Source of the DNA: CAWJMN01 sp963844055
GTDB taxonomy: Bacteria > Planctomycetota > Planctomycetia > Pirellulales > Pirellulaceae
DNA: 64,000 nt
Reading direction: 5' to 3'
NCBI GenBank assembly: GCA_963844055.1
Contig: CAWJMN010000001.1
Coordinates: 1,550,001 to 1,614,000 of the forward strand
Shown here piece after piece: positions 9,168-17,726 of the stretch. How positions within the stretch are numbered: the stretch's first letter is position 1; every line of letters begins with the position of its first letter. The notes beneath the pieces were generated by a model. It had not been told where the DNA came from and did no database searches. It was given only the letters and a program-made list of their open reading frames with translations. The translations under genes and the position numbers were made by a program.

Positions 9168-9894
9168 TTAGCCTTGCACAGCCGCGTTGCGAATTCCCAC
9201 GTCACTTCGACCGATGCTGTGCGCAAGCATTCTCTGTGGCCATGACGGTAACTATTCCTAGGGGCACCGTCCTGAAGTTCGTAAATCCCTGAGGGGTGCT
9301 TCGTCGCGTTTCCCCCCTCTACGGTGATCCAGTCGCTCAGGATTGCACTCCACCGAAAGTGTAGTTAAAAACGCTCGATGCACCCCGAATGCGATGTTTT
9401 AAATTGACGATTTGAAAAAAATAAAACGAGGGTTGTTCTGCCATTAGCAAATCCATGCGGACGCAGTTGGGCGTGATGGCAAAAGCGGTAGAGTAGGTAG
9501 GGTTTTGCTGATTGCTACATCTTTTCGCTGGTCTGCCTGAAAAATATGCCGTGTTTTGCAACTGTTTTGCGCACATTGTGTGAAGACTTTGCGCGAAGAG
9601 CGGCGGCTAGCAAATTTCTTTCCATCTTCAGACAGCCCCTAAGCCGGGTCGGCGGATGCGAGAACTAATGGGGTTTTAACTCGCATTAGCAAAATGGGGG
9701 TGCCGCTTGTGCGACAGTCGGTCGCCTGAAAACGCAAGGTGTTGTGTTTGTGGCACGGTGTTTGCTCTGGGTTTGATTCGTTATAGCAGTGCCTCCTTTC
9801 TGGCGGAGGTTGCTAACTGCTCATTGAGGATGTCCGCTCTCCCGGCTCCGACACGGAACGTCTTGAATTCTTACTTTCTTCAAGGAGAGGTGTG
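9168..9894. other. Long intergenic region upstream of the DUF1559 gene
   Basis: This 727-bp stretch contains no coding frame I can support. It is richer in A and T than its surroundings, with an A-run around 9416-9425. A long untranslated leader or a small RNA for the downstream pseudopilin-like gene is possible but I can show neither. The right end carries a good ribosome site, AAGGAGAGG at 9883-9890, just before the ATG at 9895. Confidence 0.5.
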
Positions 9895-10923
9895 ATGAAC
9901 TCCGCAATCTCGCGCACACGGTCTGGTTTCACGCTCGTAGAGCTACTGGTGGTGATCGCCATTATTGGCGTTCTGGTTTCCTTGTTGCTTCCTGCAGTTC
10001 AATCTGCTCGCGAAGCAGCACGACGCATGAGTTGTTCTAACAACATGCGACAACTGGGACTGGCTCTACACAACTATCACGACACGATGAAGGTCTTTCC
10101 ACCAGCGATCCTTGGATCGGGACGCTATGGCGGTAACTACCCTGGCTACACAGTGGCCAACACAACTGGGTGGATGATGATGATCTCGTTCTTAGAACAG
10201 AAGGCGATGGCAGATGCCTACAACTTCAACGTTCCTGCTAGTACGTCGAATGGATTTGGCAAGCCGTACGCAGGTGGTGTCTCTTCCAGCGAAGCAAACA
10301 AGCCGTACTATAGCAAGAAGCTGACGATGTTCACTTGCCCGAGTGACTCCGAGCCTGCTCAAGCTTTGATCAATGCTCCGAACTCTGCCGATTACTACGA
10401 GGCCAACTCGGTAGCTCGCAGCAATTACTTGTTTAGCACGGGCAGCTTTACGGATTATGACGAACCTTATGAACGAACGATGAGCTCGCTCAACTACATC
10501 GGTGCCTTTGGTAATGATGGTGCAGCCACGATCGCAACGATCACGGACGGCACCAGCAATTCCATCGCAGTCGGCGAGTCGAAGCAAGGGCATCGTGGCA
10601 AGGTGGCATCGGTATTTGGCCCTTATTGGGGTGCTGGTGTGCATACGTGCTGCCACGGCCGGGCCTTTGTCGATACCTCGCTAACGACAGTAGGTGGCAA
10701 GTCGGTCCAAGTTGGCCAGCTTTACAGCGGTATCAACTATGACAACGGTGGCGACGGCAAGCGTCAACAATACGCTTGGCAGTTCGGCAGCTACCATCCC
10801 GCTGGTGCTCAGTTCACAATGTGCGATGGTTCGGTTCGCTTCATCGCCAACAATGTGGATCACAACAACATCTTCGTGAAGATGTGCCTAATCTCGGACG
10901 GTTCGACGGTCCAGATTCCTTAA
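9895..10923 (+). CDS. DUF1559 protein with type IV pilin-like N-terminus
   Basis: The 342-residue protein starts with a class III signal: a short basic leader, then SGFTLVELLVVIAIIG, where cleavage by prepilin peptidase is expected between Gly and Phe. The conserved segment LLLPAVQSAREAARRMSC and the following LGLALHNYHD are diagnostic of DUF1559, a family expanded to dozens of copies in planctomycetes. The C-terminal motif with H..GAQF.MCDGSVRF is also present. These proteins are thought to be pseudopilins of a type II secretion or cell-surface apparatus; the function is not established. The ATG is preceded by AAGGAGAGG. It is followed 114 bp later by a lipoprotein gene, the usual arrangement for this family. 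Confidence 0.92.
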   Translation: MNSAISRTRSGFTLVELLVVIAIIGVLVSLLLPAVQSAREAARRMSCSNNMRQLGLALHNYHDTMKVFPPAILGSGRYGGNYPGYTVANTTGWMMMISFLEQKAMADAYNFNVPASTSNGFGKPYAGGVSSSEANKPYYSKKLTMFTCPSDSEPAQALINAPNSADYYEANSVARSNYLFSTGSFTDYDEPYERTMSSLNYIGAFGNDGAATIATITDGTSNSIAVGESKQGHRGKVASVFGPYWGAGVHTCCHGRAFVDTSLTTVGGKSVQVGQLYSGINYDNGGDGKRQQYAWQFGSYHPAGAQFTMCDGSVRFIANNVDHNNIFVKMCLISDGSTVQIP

Positions 10924-11037
10924 GCCTATCTAGTGGCCTGTGGTTCGGCTGGGCAGCGTGTTGCTGCTGCCGGATCGCTTGGCCTTATTACCCAAGTGGT
11001 AAGTCATTTGATTTTCTAAACGGAGGAGAGGTTTGCA

Positions 11038-11529
11038 ATGAAGATTCGAAATCCACTATTTACGACGTGCAAAGTGCTGGTTTTAGTAGGTTCCGCATCG
11101 CTGCTAGGATGCGGCCAAGCGAGTCCCGAGGGAAAGCTAAGTTTGGTCCCCGTGAAGGGTCGCATCACGGTGGGGCAAACGCCCCTGGCGGATGCTCAAG
11201 TCGCCTTTCATATCGATGGCCAAGCACCGGAGGGCTATGTCGGCAGCGGTGCCAAGACGGATGCTCAAGGGTTCTTCGAACTGACCGTAGGGCCGCGTAA
11301 AGGAGCGGTTCCTGGAAAGTACAAAGTGACCGTTAGCAAGTTGGCCAAGCCCGATGGGTCCCCCTTGCCGGAAAGCACCGGTGGCATGGATGTGATGCAG
11401 CTTCGGATGCAGGGCAAGATCGTTGAAACGATTCCTGCAAACTTTAGCCAGCTTCCGTACACCCAGCTTGTCGGCTATGACGTGCCACCATCTACCGGCG
11501 GCACTTTTGAAATCAACATTCCGCAGTAA
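11038..11529 (+). CDS. Small carboxypeptidase-regulatory-like lipoprotein
   Basis: The 163-residue protein has a lipoprotein signal: hydrophobic VLVLVGSASLLGCG, with the lipobox cysteine at about residue 25. The mature part contains VPVKGRITVGQTPLADAQVAFH and GAKTDAQGFFEL followed by AVPGKYKVTVSK, the beta-sandwich pattern of carboxypeptidase regulatory-like domains found in planctomycete transthyretin-like lipoproteins. Such genes commonly sit next to DUF1559 genes, as here, and the pair probably forms one transcript ending at the strong terminator at 11669-11711. The ribosome site is GGAGGAGAGG, eight or so bases before the ATG. Confidence 0.86.
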   Translation: MKIRNPLFTTCKVLVLVGSASLLGCGQASPEGKLSLVPVKGRITVGQTPLADAQVAFHIDGQAPEGYVGSGAKTDAQGFFELTVGPRKGAVPGKYKVTVSKLAKPDGSPLPESTGGMDVMQLRMQGKIVETIPANFSQLPYTQLVGYDVPPSTGGTFEINIPQ

Positions 11530-11668
11530 TGCGGGTGCAGAGCAGCTTTGCATTTATCGATGGGTAAGGGATGGCCCAGGCCAATTGCAGGGACGTGATT
11601 GGAACCCATCCTCACGGAATTGAAGACCTGCCGGGTGCCCAGCCTGCCAGGAGCAACTTCATGTTGCG

Positions 11669-11711
11669 GCATGGAGAAGGTCATCGGAACGCCTTCTCCA
11701 TGCTCTTTTTT
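11669..11711 (+). terminator. Rho-independent terminator after the DUF1559-lipoprotein pair
   Basis: A perfect 12-bp stem (GCATGGAGAAGG at 11669-11680 pairing with 11692-11703) closes an 11-base loop. It is followed on the plus strand by TCTTTTTTG. This is a strong intrinsic terminator for the upstream plus-strand genes, 140 bp after the lipoprotein stop. Confidence 0.85.
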
Positions 11712-11755
11712 GTTTCTTGGTTGATCGCACGCGCTGCGGCTACTGAGGCATGCTC

Positions 11756-11989
11756 TTAAGTATCAAGCGGAACGCTGGAATCGGCCTTCTCGGGTGAAGT
11801 GCTGGCCTTGGCTGGTGTATCGTCGGTCGCTTTGAGTGCCGGGCCAGTGCTGCCCCCAGTCTTCGGCGGATAGACCTCTCGCGCGATGGTTCCTAGGCTA
11901 ATTCCTAGTAGCACAATCGTGGCACGTTGCATCCAGGTGCTTCGCGAAAGCAGCGAGACAATATTCATCAACGGGTTTCGGCTGCTCAT
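11756..11989 (-). CDS. Small single-span membrane protein
   Basis: This is a 77-residue open frame on the minus strand, 60 bp downstream of the haem-protein gene. It has one hydrophobic segment (ATIVLLGISLGTIARE) with basic residues before it and a Thr/Ala/Ser/Pro-rich tail (KASTSPEKADSSV) after it. That is consistent with a small anchored protein with a flexible periplasmic end. I know no family. It may be cotranscribed with the haem gene and could act in the same complex. Coding status is supported by composition and position only. Confidence 0.5.
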   Translation of the reverse strand: MSSRNPLMNIVSLLSRSTWMQRATIVLLGISLGTIAREVYPPKTGGSTGPALKATDDTPAKASTSPEKADSSVPLDT

Positions 11990-12048
11990 GGGCTGCTTTT
12001 TAAAGAGAGACGCGAGGCGTGCAAGGCAAACACAAAGCAGGCGGACGC

Positions 12049-13203
12049 TTAGGTCTTCTTCAGCGTGGTGAGGAACTCGACCAAGTCGACCAGGTTCTTC
12101 GCGGTAAGGCTCCGCTGTAAATCTGCAGGCATCAAAGAAATGTTCTGCTTCTTCTTTAAGGTGATTTCTTCGTGCGGGATTTTTCGCACGATGGCCTCAA
12201 CCGTTTTGATGGCAACTTCGGTCTCGGTTTCGCTGACGACGATTCCGCTGACGCTGGTGCCATCTTCCAGTAGCAGCACATGCGTTTCATAGTTGTGGCT
12301 GATGCCGGCACTGGGGTCCAAAATGGAGACGTACATCGCATCCTTGGAAAGTTTGCTGCCAATCTCGGTCAGGTCCGGGCCAACTTCTTTACCCTCTCCC
12401 TTCACCTTATGGCATTTGGCGCAGGTGCCAATGGTTTGAAAGACGACTTTCCCCTTTTCCACGTCGCCAGATTCTTTGATCAGTTCCGCAACGGGGGGAA
12501 GCGGCTTGCTGTCTGCGGTTGCAGGAAGTTGCAGATGCTTTCCTGCCTCTTGCTTGATGGCATCATCCGTTGAAGAGAGCAGTGCTGTGGCGGCGGCAAA
12601 CTTTTGCTCCGGCAGCAGCTTCCCTTCGGTCACGAGGCCTAGCAAGGACTTTTGGCCAGGAAGATTTCCCCCCAGCAAAGTAACGGCGGCGGTCCGCACG
12701 GCCGACGGGATCTCTGAATCGGTCGCCAGTGCCAAGCCAACGGAGTTTGCTTTCACATCGCCCGATAGCTTGAGCGCGGTGAGTAGCTTTACGCTTTTGG
12801 CGGTGTCCGGTTGGCGTGCTTCGGCGGTTAGGCGTTCGACTTGCCCCAGCTTGAGCAGTGTGTCGGCCGCTTGAACCCCCAGAGTCCCTTCGGCATCTTC
12901 CAAAGCCATGTGCAGAAGTTCGTCGGTCCCTTCAACAAGCCGGAATCGCGTAACGATCTCGATGTACTTCTCGGTCCCTTTGTGTGCCGTCAAGTAGCGA
13001 AGCAAAGAAGCCTTGGCATCTGGTTTGGTGGAGAGGTCCACTTCCGATAGCGAAAGCAAAGCTTTGACCACTCGGGCGTCTTTGGCCTTTTGAGCAGCTG
13101 AAACGGGAGCCTCGTCTGCGCGCAACAGATGCGTAGAAAGCGATGCTGCACCGCCCACCAGCAGCCCTGTTCCAACGGCTCCCGCAAAAAGCCAACCACG
13201 CAT
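12049..13203 (-). CDS. Secreted cytochrome c-type protein with planctomycete haem-binding domain
   Basis: The product is 384 residues from the ATG at 13203, which has a good ribosome site (GAGGAGAAG). After a signal peptide (LFAGAVGTGLLVGGAASLS) come about 200 residues of alpha-helical, HEAT-like sequence. The C-terminal domain has a single c-type haem motif, CAKCH (Cys261, Cys264, His265), then GPDLTEIG, YVSILDPSAGI and the segment LLLEDGTSVSGIV. That order matches the Pirellula/Verrucomicrobium-type putative haem-binding domain. In many relatives this domain is fused to the C-terminus of a propeller dehydrogenase. Here it is a separate gene, directly downstream of the large propeller/HEAT protein, which lacks its own haem. 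The two products may work together in periplasmic electron transfer. Confidence 0.88.
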   Translation of the reverse strand: MRGWLFAGAVGTGLLVGGAASLSTHLLRADEAPVSAAQKAKDARVVKALLSLSEVDLSTKPDAKASLLRYLTAHKGTEKYIEIVTRFRLVEGTDELLHMALEDAEGTLGVQAADTLLKLGQVERLTAEARQPDTAKSVKLLTALKLSGDVKANSVGLALATDSEIPSAVRTAAVTLLGGNLPGQKSLLGLVTEGKLLPEQKFAAATALLSSTDDAIKQEAGKHLQLPATADSKPLPPVAELIKESGDVEKGKVVFQTIGTCAKCHKVKGEGKEVGPDLTEIGSKLSKDAMYVSILDPSAGISHNYETHVLLLEDGTSVSGIVVSETETEVAIKTVEAIVRKIPHEEITLKKKQNISLMPADLQRSLTAKNLVDLVEFLTTLKKT

Positions 13204-13230
13204 TGCACTTCTCCTCACCAACGTGTCTAT

Positions 13231-13271
13231 AAAAAAAGACGAGGCGGGAAGCTTTCGCCACCTGCCTCGTC
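13231..13271 (-). terminator. Intrinsic terminator or attenuator between the large propeller gene and the haem gene
   Basis: On the minus strand the sequence forms an 11-pair stem with one G-U pair (GACGAGGC at one end, GCCTCGTC at the other), followed directly by TTTTTTT. It lies 86 bp after the stop of the large gene but only 28 bp before the ATG of the haem gene. A promoter-like TTGCCT, 18 bases, TAGAAT sits just upstream of the stem on the same strand. It could therefore end the large transcript or attenuate the haem transcript. Confidence 0.8.
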
Positions 13272-13356
13272 CCTATTCTATCATGTCCACTTGCCCGAAG
13301 GCAAATCGGAAATGTGCTCCTGACGCTAAGTTAAGAGCACGTAATGTCTTAAGGAG

Positions 13357-16300
13357 TTACTCCAGAAGACTTTTTAAAGCGGCTTCCTTTTCAGGACCTG
13401 CCAGGAAGTCAAAAGCACGATTGAAGCGGGCTTGTTGTTCTTCCGTCGTTTTGTCGTCCTTCAGGATCTTGGCGAGGTAGGAAGGGGTCTTCTTGGCACG
13501 GCTACGCCAGATGATATCTTGCCCGGCAGGCGTGTTCCAAGAATCGCCGGCCTTTGCCAAATAAGCATCGAGGCATGCATCCCAATCCGCACCGGCCGCG
13601 ATGCCGAGCGATTCGAGGTACCAGCGATCCTTGCCATCATGTTGCATGGCAAGCTCGGCCCAAAGTGCAGCCTTAGCAGGGGACTTGCTGTGACGCAGCG
13701 AGATTGCAAACTCCCGACGAACTTCGGCAGCAGCATCCTTGGCGACATTGGCAAGTTTGGCTACGTCCACCTTGTGCTCACGAGCCAAGCGAACGCCCAG
13801 CACGCGAATGTCTGGATTCTTATCCTTCAAGGCGAGTTCAATCGCTTCGTCAGCTTCCTTCGGATTGCTGGCCAAAGCCCACAAAGCGCGAGCCTTCAGC
13901 AGTACATTGTCCGACTTTTCGATCACTTCTTCCAGTTCGTGCTCTGCAGCATCGCCCAGCTTCTTGATCCCCATGTAAGCCAAGTAGCGGACCGACATGC
14001 AAGGGCTCTTCAAAGCTTCGACACAGCCCTTGGCCGTGGTGAAGTCAAACGTCGGAACCGAGTACTTCGATCCAGGAGGAGCAACGCGGAACAAACGCCC
14101 ACGGTCTACATCCTGTTGATTGTGGCCACCGACGCCTGGATCGTACCAGTCGGCGATGAATAGCGAACCATCGGGAGCTACGCAAACGTCCGAAGGGCGG
14201 AACCAGTTGTCACGCGTTCCGACCAGCACGTTCGAAATCTCTGCCTTGTAACCAGCGCCATCTTTTGTCGTTAGATAAGCACGCACAACACTTGGGCCGG
14301 CATCACAGTGGATGGGTTGGCCCCAGAAGCGCTTTGGCAAAAGCGTTCCTTCATAAACGCAAATGCCGGTTGGCGATCCTGCACCGGTTTGAAGCAAGTT
14401 CGGAACGACACCAGGATCATTCAGATGCCAGTGACGAAGCGGAATTTCCTTCTCCAGGTTTTCGCGAGGAGCTTGCCAGCCAGCGCCGGTCATTTCGTCC
14501 TTGTAACCGTAGTTGCCGTATTCCATCACATAGTTGATGCGAACACCCTTGTTGCCGTCGTCATCGTTGTCCGATTGCCACATGGTGCCAAACGAGTCGA
14601 CCGTTACTTCCCAGTTGTTGCGGAAGTTCCAGCCGAGGGTCTCAAGTTCGCTGCCATCGAGGTTGCAACGGAAGACCATGCCTTCTTGGTAAGGCTTGCG
14701 GCTGTTGTTGACCTCATTGCCAGCCATATCGACAACAGGCTTGCCATCCTTGTCCTTCAGTTGACGACCTTCGTTGCCAAAGTTGAAGTACAACTTGCCA
14801 TCGGGGCCAAAGACAAAGGAGTGAATGCCGTGATCGTGCTGCACGCCCGAGATGCCGCTGAACAGCACTTCTTGCTTGTCGCACTTCAGATCGCCGTTTT
14901 CATCAGTTAGGACTTGAACTTTGTCGCCTGCCGAAACAATGACCTTGTTTCCCAGTACGCACAGGCCGTGGGCCGAGTCGATATCGCGACCTTGGTAAAA
15001 CGTGGTGCTCTTGTCGGCCTTGCCGTCACGGTCGGTATCTTCCAGAACCAGGATGCGATCGCCTTCTTTGCGACTGCCATTCCACTTGCGATAGTTCTTT
15101 ACTTCGCATACCCAGATGCGACCCAAGTGATCGATATCGAGTGCGGTTAGGTTCGAGATTTCAGGTTCGCTGGAAACAAGCGTCGCTTCGAGCCCTTCGC
15201 CCACATCCAAAGCAGCAACGGCATCTTCTGGATCATGCGAGCCGGTCGAAGTCGTAGACGAGCTTAGGACAGGAGCCTTGTCGTAAACAGCAAAGGTAAC
15301 GGTGCTGCCACAGCCTTGGGCAACGCCCCCTTTGTCGAGACATCCGCGGGCAACGAATCGTTCTGCTCCAGCAGGGACGTCATAAGCAATCACGGAAACC
15401 GCGTGCGCGCCAATGCCATAGCTGATTGGCTTGTTGTCAGAAACTAGTGGCTGACCGCCGCAGTTCTTATTCACTTGAACCGAGCCAAAGCCCGATTCAG
15501 CACGCTTCCACTTCAGGTCGGTTAGCTTCACTTCACCGGCAGGCCCCACAAAACGAGGCTCTGCCCAATCGGCCCAGTCGCAACCAAATCCATTCCCGCC
15601 ATCGGTGACAACCAAGTAGACTTCCTTGGTGCCTTTGATCTCTACGTTGATGTCTACCGAGTGGCCAGGAGTGTCAGCGGAGACGACTTTGCTCTCGAAT
15701 AGAGGTTTAGTCGTTTTTTTTTGAGCGGAAGGCTTTCCGGCAGGCAAGTTGCGAGACTTGCGAATCCCTTCGCGATCAAAGCCAGCAGGTTGTGGATAGT
15801 CTTGGTTGGCTTCCAAGTCTTCAAACGCAATGACAGGCGATTCCACACCATTGGCTGGGACTTCGCCATGGGCGGTCCAAACGATGGCATTCAAAACGAC
15901 TTTGCGGAAGTTCGGATCGCCCCAGTTCCAGTGGTCGTGACCACCGGTGAAACCAAAGCCACGGCCACCGCCATCACGTTCAGCAGCCCAAGCCATGTGC
16001 TGCGCTTCGTTCTTGGCAATCGCTTCACGCACGGCAGGGTTGCCGCTGTGAGGACCGTCTGGGCGTTCCAGCGTGCTCTTCGGAGGAAGAGCGGTCAGAA
16101 TTGGCGTGACCCCCTTCATCTCGGGGCGAAAACGCATGTGGTAGTACCACTCATCGTTGATTTCAAAAGGCTTTACGCCGCGTGAAATCGGGTGGTCAGG
16201 GAACTTTTCGTACTTGGCGGTCCAGTGCGGATTAACCGACCAGTTCATTTCGAAATAGCCGCCGATCCAATCCAAAAAACGGTCGCCCGACTTCCCCTTT

Positions 16301-17343
16301 TCGACTTCTACGCCGTAGTGAACGCAAACCACGCCAACGCCCTTTTTGGCCAGGGCGTCGACTTGGTCGAGATGGGCATTCACCATGTGTCCGCCACCAC
16401 CATCACAGTACATGATGATGGTGTCGGCACCGTCAAAAGCGTTTGGATCATTAGGCCAACCGTTTTGATAAACAACCGTTTCATAGCTAGGCATGGCAGC
16501 CTTCAGCTCTTTCGCCAAAAGCAAGCAGCCAGCATTGTGCTCGTGAGCACCGTATCCGTGGCTAGGCTTCCCCGCCACGAACACTATCTTTTTTTTTGCA
16601 GCAGGAGCAGCGGCGGGTGCAGCAGCACCCTTTTCGCCACCAAGCTTCTTGATGCGAATGTTGCGGAACTGAACCAGCATCGGTGGGCCGGCATGCAATT
16701 GCAAAGCCAAGATCCCCTTTTCGCGACGGTCCGACTTGTCTTCATCGGTCAGTTCGCAGGTGGTGACACCGTTGATCTTGTGGACGAAGTCAAAGCCCTT
16801 GGCCGTAACGTGATACTCGTTCCAGTCTTCGTTCTTGATCTTCTTTTGGATCTCTTCCGAGACGCCAACCGAGCCGACGACCTTTGGTTGGTGATTGTCA
16901 CCAATGACGGTCTTTTGGCCACGATTGGCCAGAATGCCACGGAAGCGTTCGCCGTAGCAAATGCCCGAGAACGTTTGGCCGGCTTCGAAGTCGGCTTGGT
17001 AACCACCGACAACCCACTTCTCATTAGGAACTTCGAAGCTGCGGTACTGAATGCCCGAGTTGCCACCGATGATCTTGTACTCGAGCTTGAGCTCGAAGTC
17101 GGCAGTATCACCCTTGCGCCAAATGATGAACGTGTTTCCCTTAGTCGGCTTTTCAGCCGTCGTTTGGCCGGTGAGGTAGCCATCCTTCACACTCCAGAAT
17201 TCGGGATTGCCATCCCAACCGTCGAGTGTCTTGCCATCAAAAATGGTTTCAAACCCTTCGGCGTCGGCTGCGATGGCCGGTGCCGCGACAAACAGTGCAC
17301 AAACGGCAACTGTTAACCGCATCCAATGAAAAAGCTGTCTCAT
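13357..17343 (-). CDS. Giant secreted protein: DUF1080 + ThuA-like + NPCBM-like + PVC dehydrogenase propeller + HEAT
   Basis: The 1328-residue protein starts with a signal peptide (LTVAVCALFVAAPAIAA). The order of domains, judged from motifs, is as follows. A DUF1080 (3-keto-disaccharide hydrolase, concanavalin-like) domain spans about 30-240 (FDGKTLDGWDG, LKLEYKIIGGNSGIQYRS). An Ala/Pro linker and a ThuA-like domain with glutamine-amidotransferase-like fold follow at about 255-520 (AGKPSHGYGAHEHNAG, GVGVVCVHYG, GGHDHWNWG). A discoidin/NPCBM-like sugar-binding segment lies at about 560-700. A PVC-type membrane-bound dehydrogenase propeller occupies about 715-1090 (RIWVCEVKNYRKW, FNFGNEGRQ, DGSLFIADWYDPGVGGH). 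HEAT-like helices run to the end. No CxxCH is present; the haem module is the next gene. This combination suggests oxidative breakdown of sugars outside the cytoplasm. The ATG at 17343 gives the only complete signal peptide. Confidence 0.9.
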   Translation of the reverse strand: MRQLFHWMRLTVAVCALFVAAPAIAADAEGFETIFDGKTLDGWDGNPEFWSVKDGYLTGQTTAEKPTKGNTFIIWRKGDTADFELKLEYKIIGGNSGIQYRSFEVPNEKWVVGGYQADFEAGQTFSGICYGERFRGILANRGQKTVIGDNHQPKVVGSVGVSEEIQKKIKNEDWNEYHVTAKGFDFVHKINGVTTCELTDEDKSDRREKGILALQLHAGPPMLVQFRNIRIKKLGGEKGAAAPAAAPAAKKKIVFVAGKPSHGYGAHEHNAGCLLLAKELKAAMPSYETVVYQNGWPNDPNAFDGADTIIMYCDGGGGHMVNAHLDQVDALAKKGVGVVCVHYGVEVEKGKSGDRFLDWIGGYFEMNWSVNPHWTAKYEKFPDHPISRGVKPFEINDEWYYHMRFRPEMKGVTPILTALPPKSTLERPDGPHSGNPAVREAIAKNEAQHMAWAAERDGGGRGFGFTGGHDHWNWGDPNFRKVVLNAIVWTAHGEVPANGVESPVIAFEDLEANQDYPQPAGFDREGIRKSRNLPAGKPSAQKKTTKPLFESKVVSADTPGHSVDINVEIKGTKEVYLVVTDGGNGFGCDWADWAEPRFVGPAGEVKLTDLKWKRAESGFGSVQVNKNCGGQPLVSDNKPISYGIGAHAVSVIAYDVPAGAERFVARGCLDKGGVAQGCGSTVTFAVYDKAPVLSSSTTSTGSHDPEDAVAALDVGEGLEATLVSSEPEISNLTALDIDHLGRIWVCEVKNYRKWNGSRKEGDRILVLEDTDRDGKADKSTTFYQGRDIDSAHGLCVLGNKVIVSAGDKVQVLTDENGDLKCDKQEVLFSGISGVQHDHGIHSFVFGPDGKLYFNFGNEGRQLKDKDGKPVVDMAGNEVNNSRKPYQEGMVFRCNLDGSELETLGWNFRNNWEVTVDSFGTMWQSDNDDDGNKGVRINYVMEYGNYGYKDEMTGAGWQAPRENLEKEIPLRHWHLNDPGVVPNLLQTGAGSPTGICVYEGTLLPKRFWGQPIHCDAGPSVVRAYLTTKDGAGYKAEISNVLVGTRDNWFRPSDVCVAPDGSLFIADWYDPGVGGHNQQDVDRGRLFRVAPPGSKYSVPTFDFTTAKGCVEALKSPCMSVRYLAYMGIKKLGDAAEHELEEVIEKSDNVLLKARALWALASNPKEADEAIELALKDKNPDIRVLGVRLAREHKVDVAKLANVAKDAAAEVRREFAISLRHSKSPAKAALWAELAMQHDGKDRWYLESLGIAAGADWDACLDAYLAKAGDSWNTPAGQDIIWRSRAKKTPSYLAKILKDDKTTEEQQARFNRAFDFLAGPEKEAALKSLLE

Positions 17344-17726
17344 GCTGAGAGGCTCCAGGTGGGGGAAACTGAGCTACGGGCGACGATGATGCCGTAGCGG
17401 TGTGGGTCAAATCGGACGAGAGGATCTCCGCCAAACAGGTCTCGCCCCGATTTCAACGATTCGCATTGTAGCCAAGAGTGGGCCGGTCTGCACCCTAGTT
17501 CCCGCGTTCATGGGGAATCGACGCGCATTGGCTGGAAATCGGGAGGAAAACCGGCGATAATCGCCCCGCAGTCGCGTGGGGAATGGACTGCAGAATCAAC
17601 TATGGCAAAGTGGGCGGTTTCGTTACGGCGGGATGACCGATTTTTGTCGGATTGGGCGAAACCCGCCCACGGGCCGTTGGGAAGCGAAATGGAGCCGGCG
17701 AACCAGTCTCAAAAAAGGAAGTGATC
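17344..17726. other. Divergent promoter region
   Basis: These 383 bp separate the divergently transcribed giant DUF1080 gene and the sulfatase operon, so promoters for both must lie here. I see no convincing -35/-10 pair or operator palindrome. The right end has AAGGAAGTG at about 17716-17724, a ribosome site for the sulfatase. Confidence 0.5.

Noticed and set aside
9337..9895. Two small open frames in the long gap before the DUF1559 gene
   Set aside because: Neither has a ribosome site, conserved-looking composition or a recognisable domain.
16192..17316. Open frame of about 374 codons on the plus strand antisense to the DUF1080 gene
   Set aside because: It lies entirely within the giant minus-strand gene, has no signal or recognisable motif and is a typical GC-bias shadow frame.
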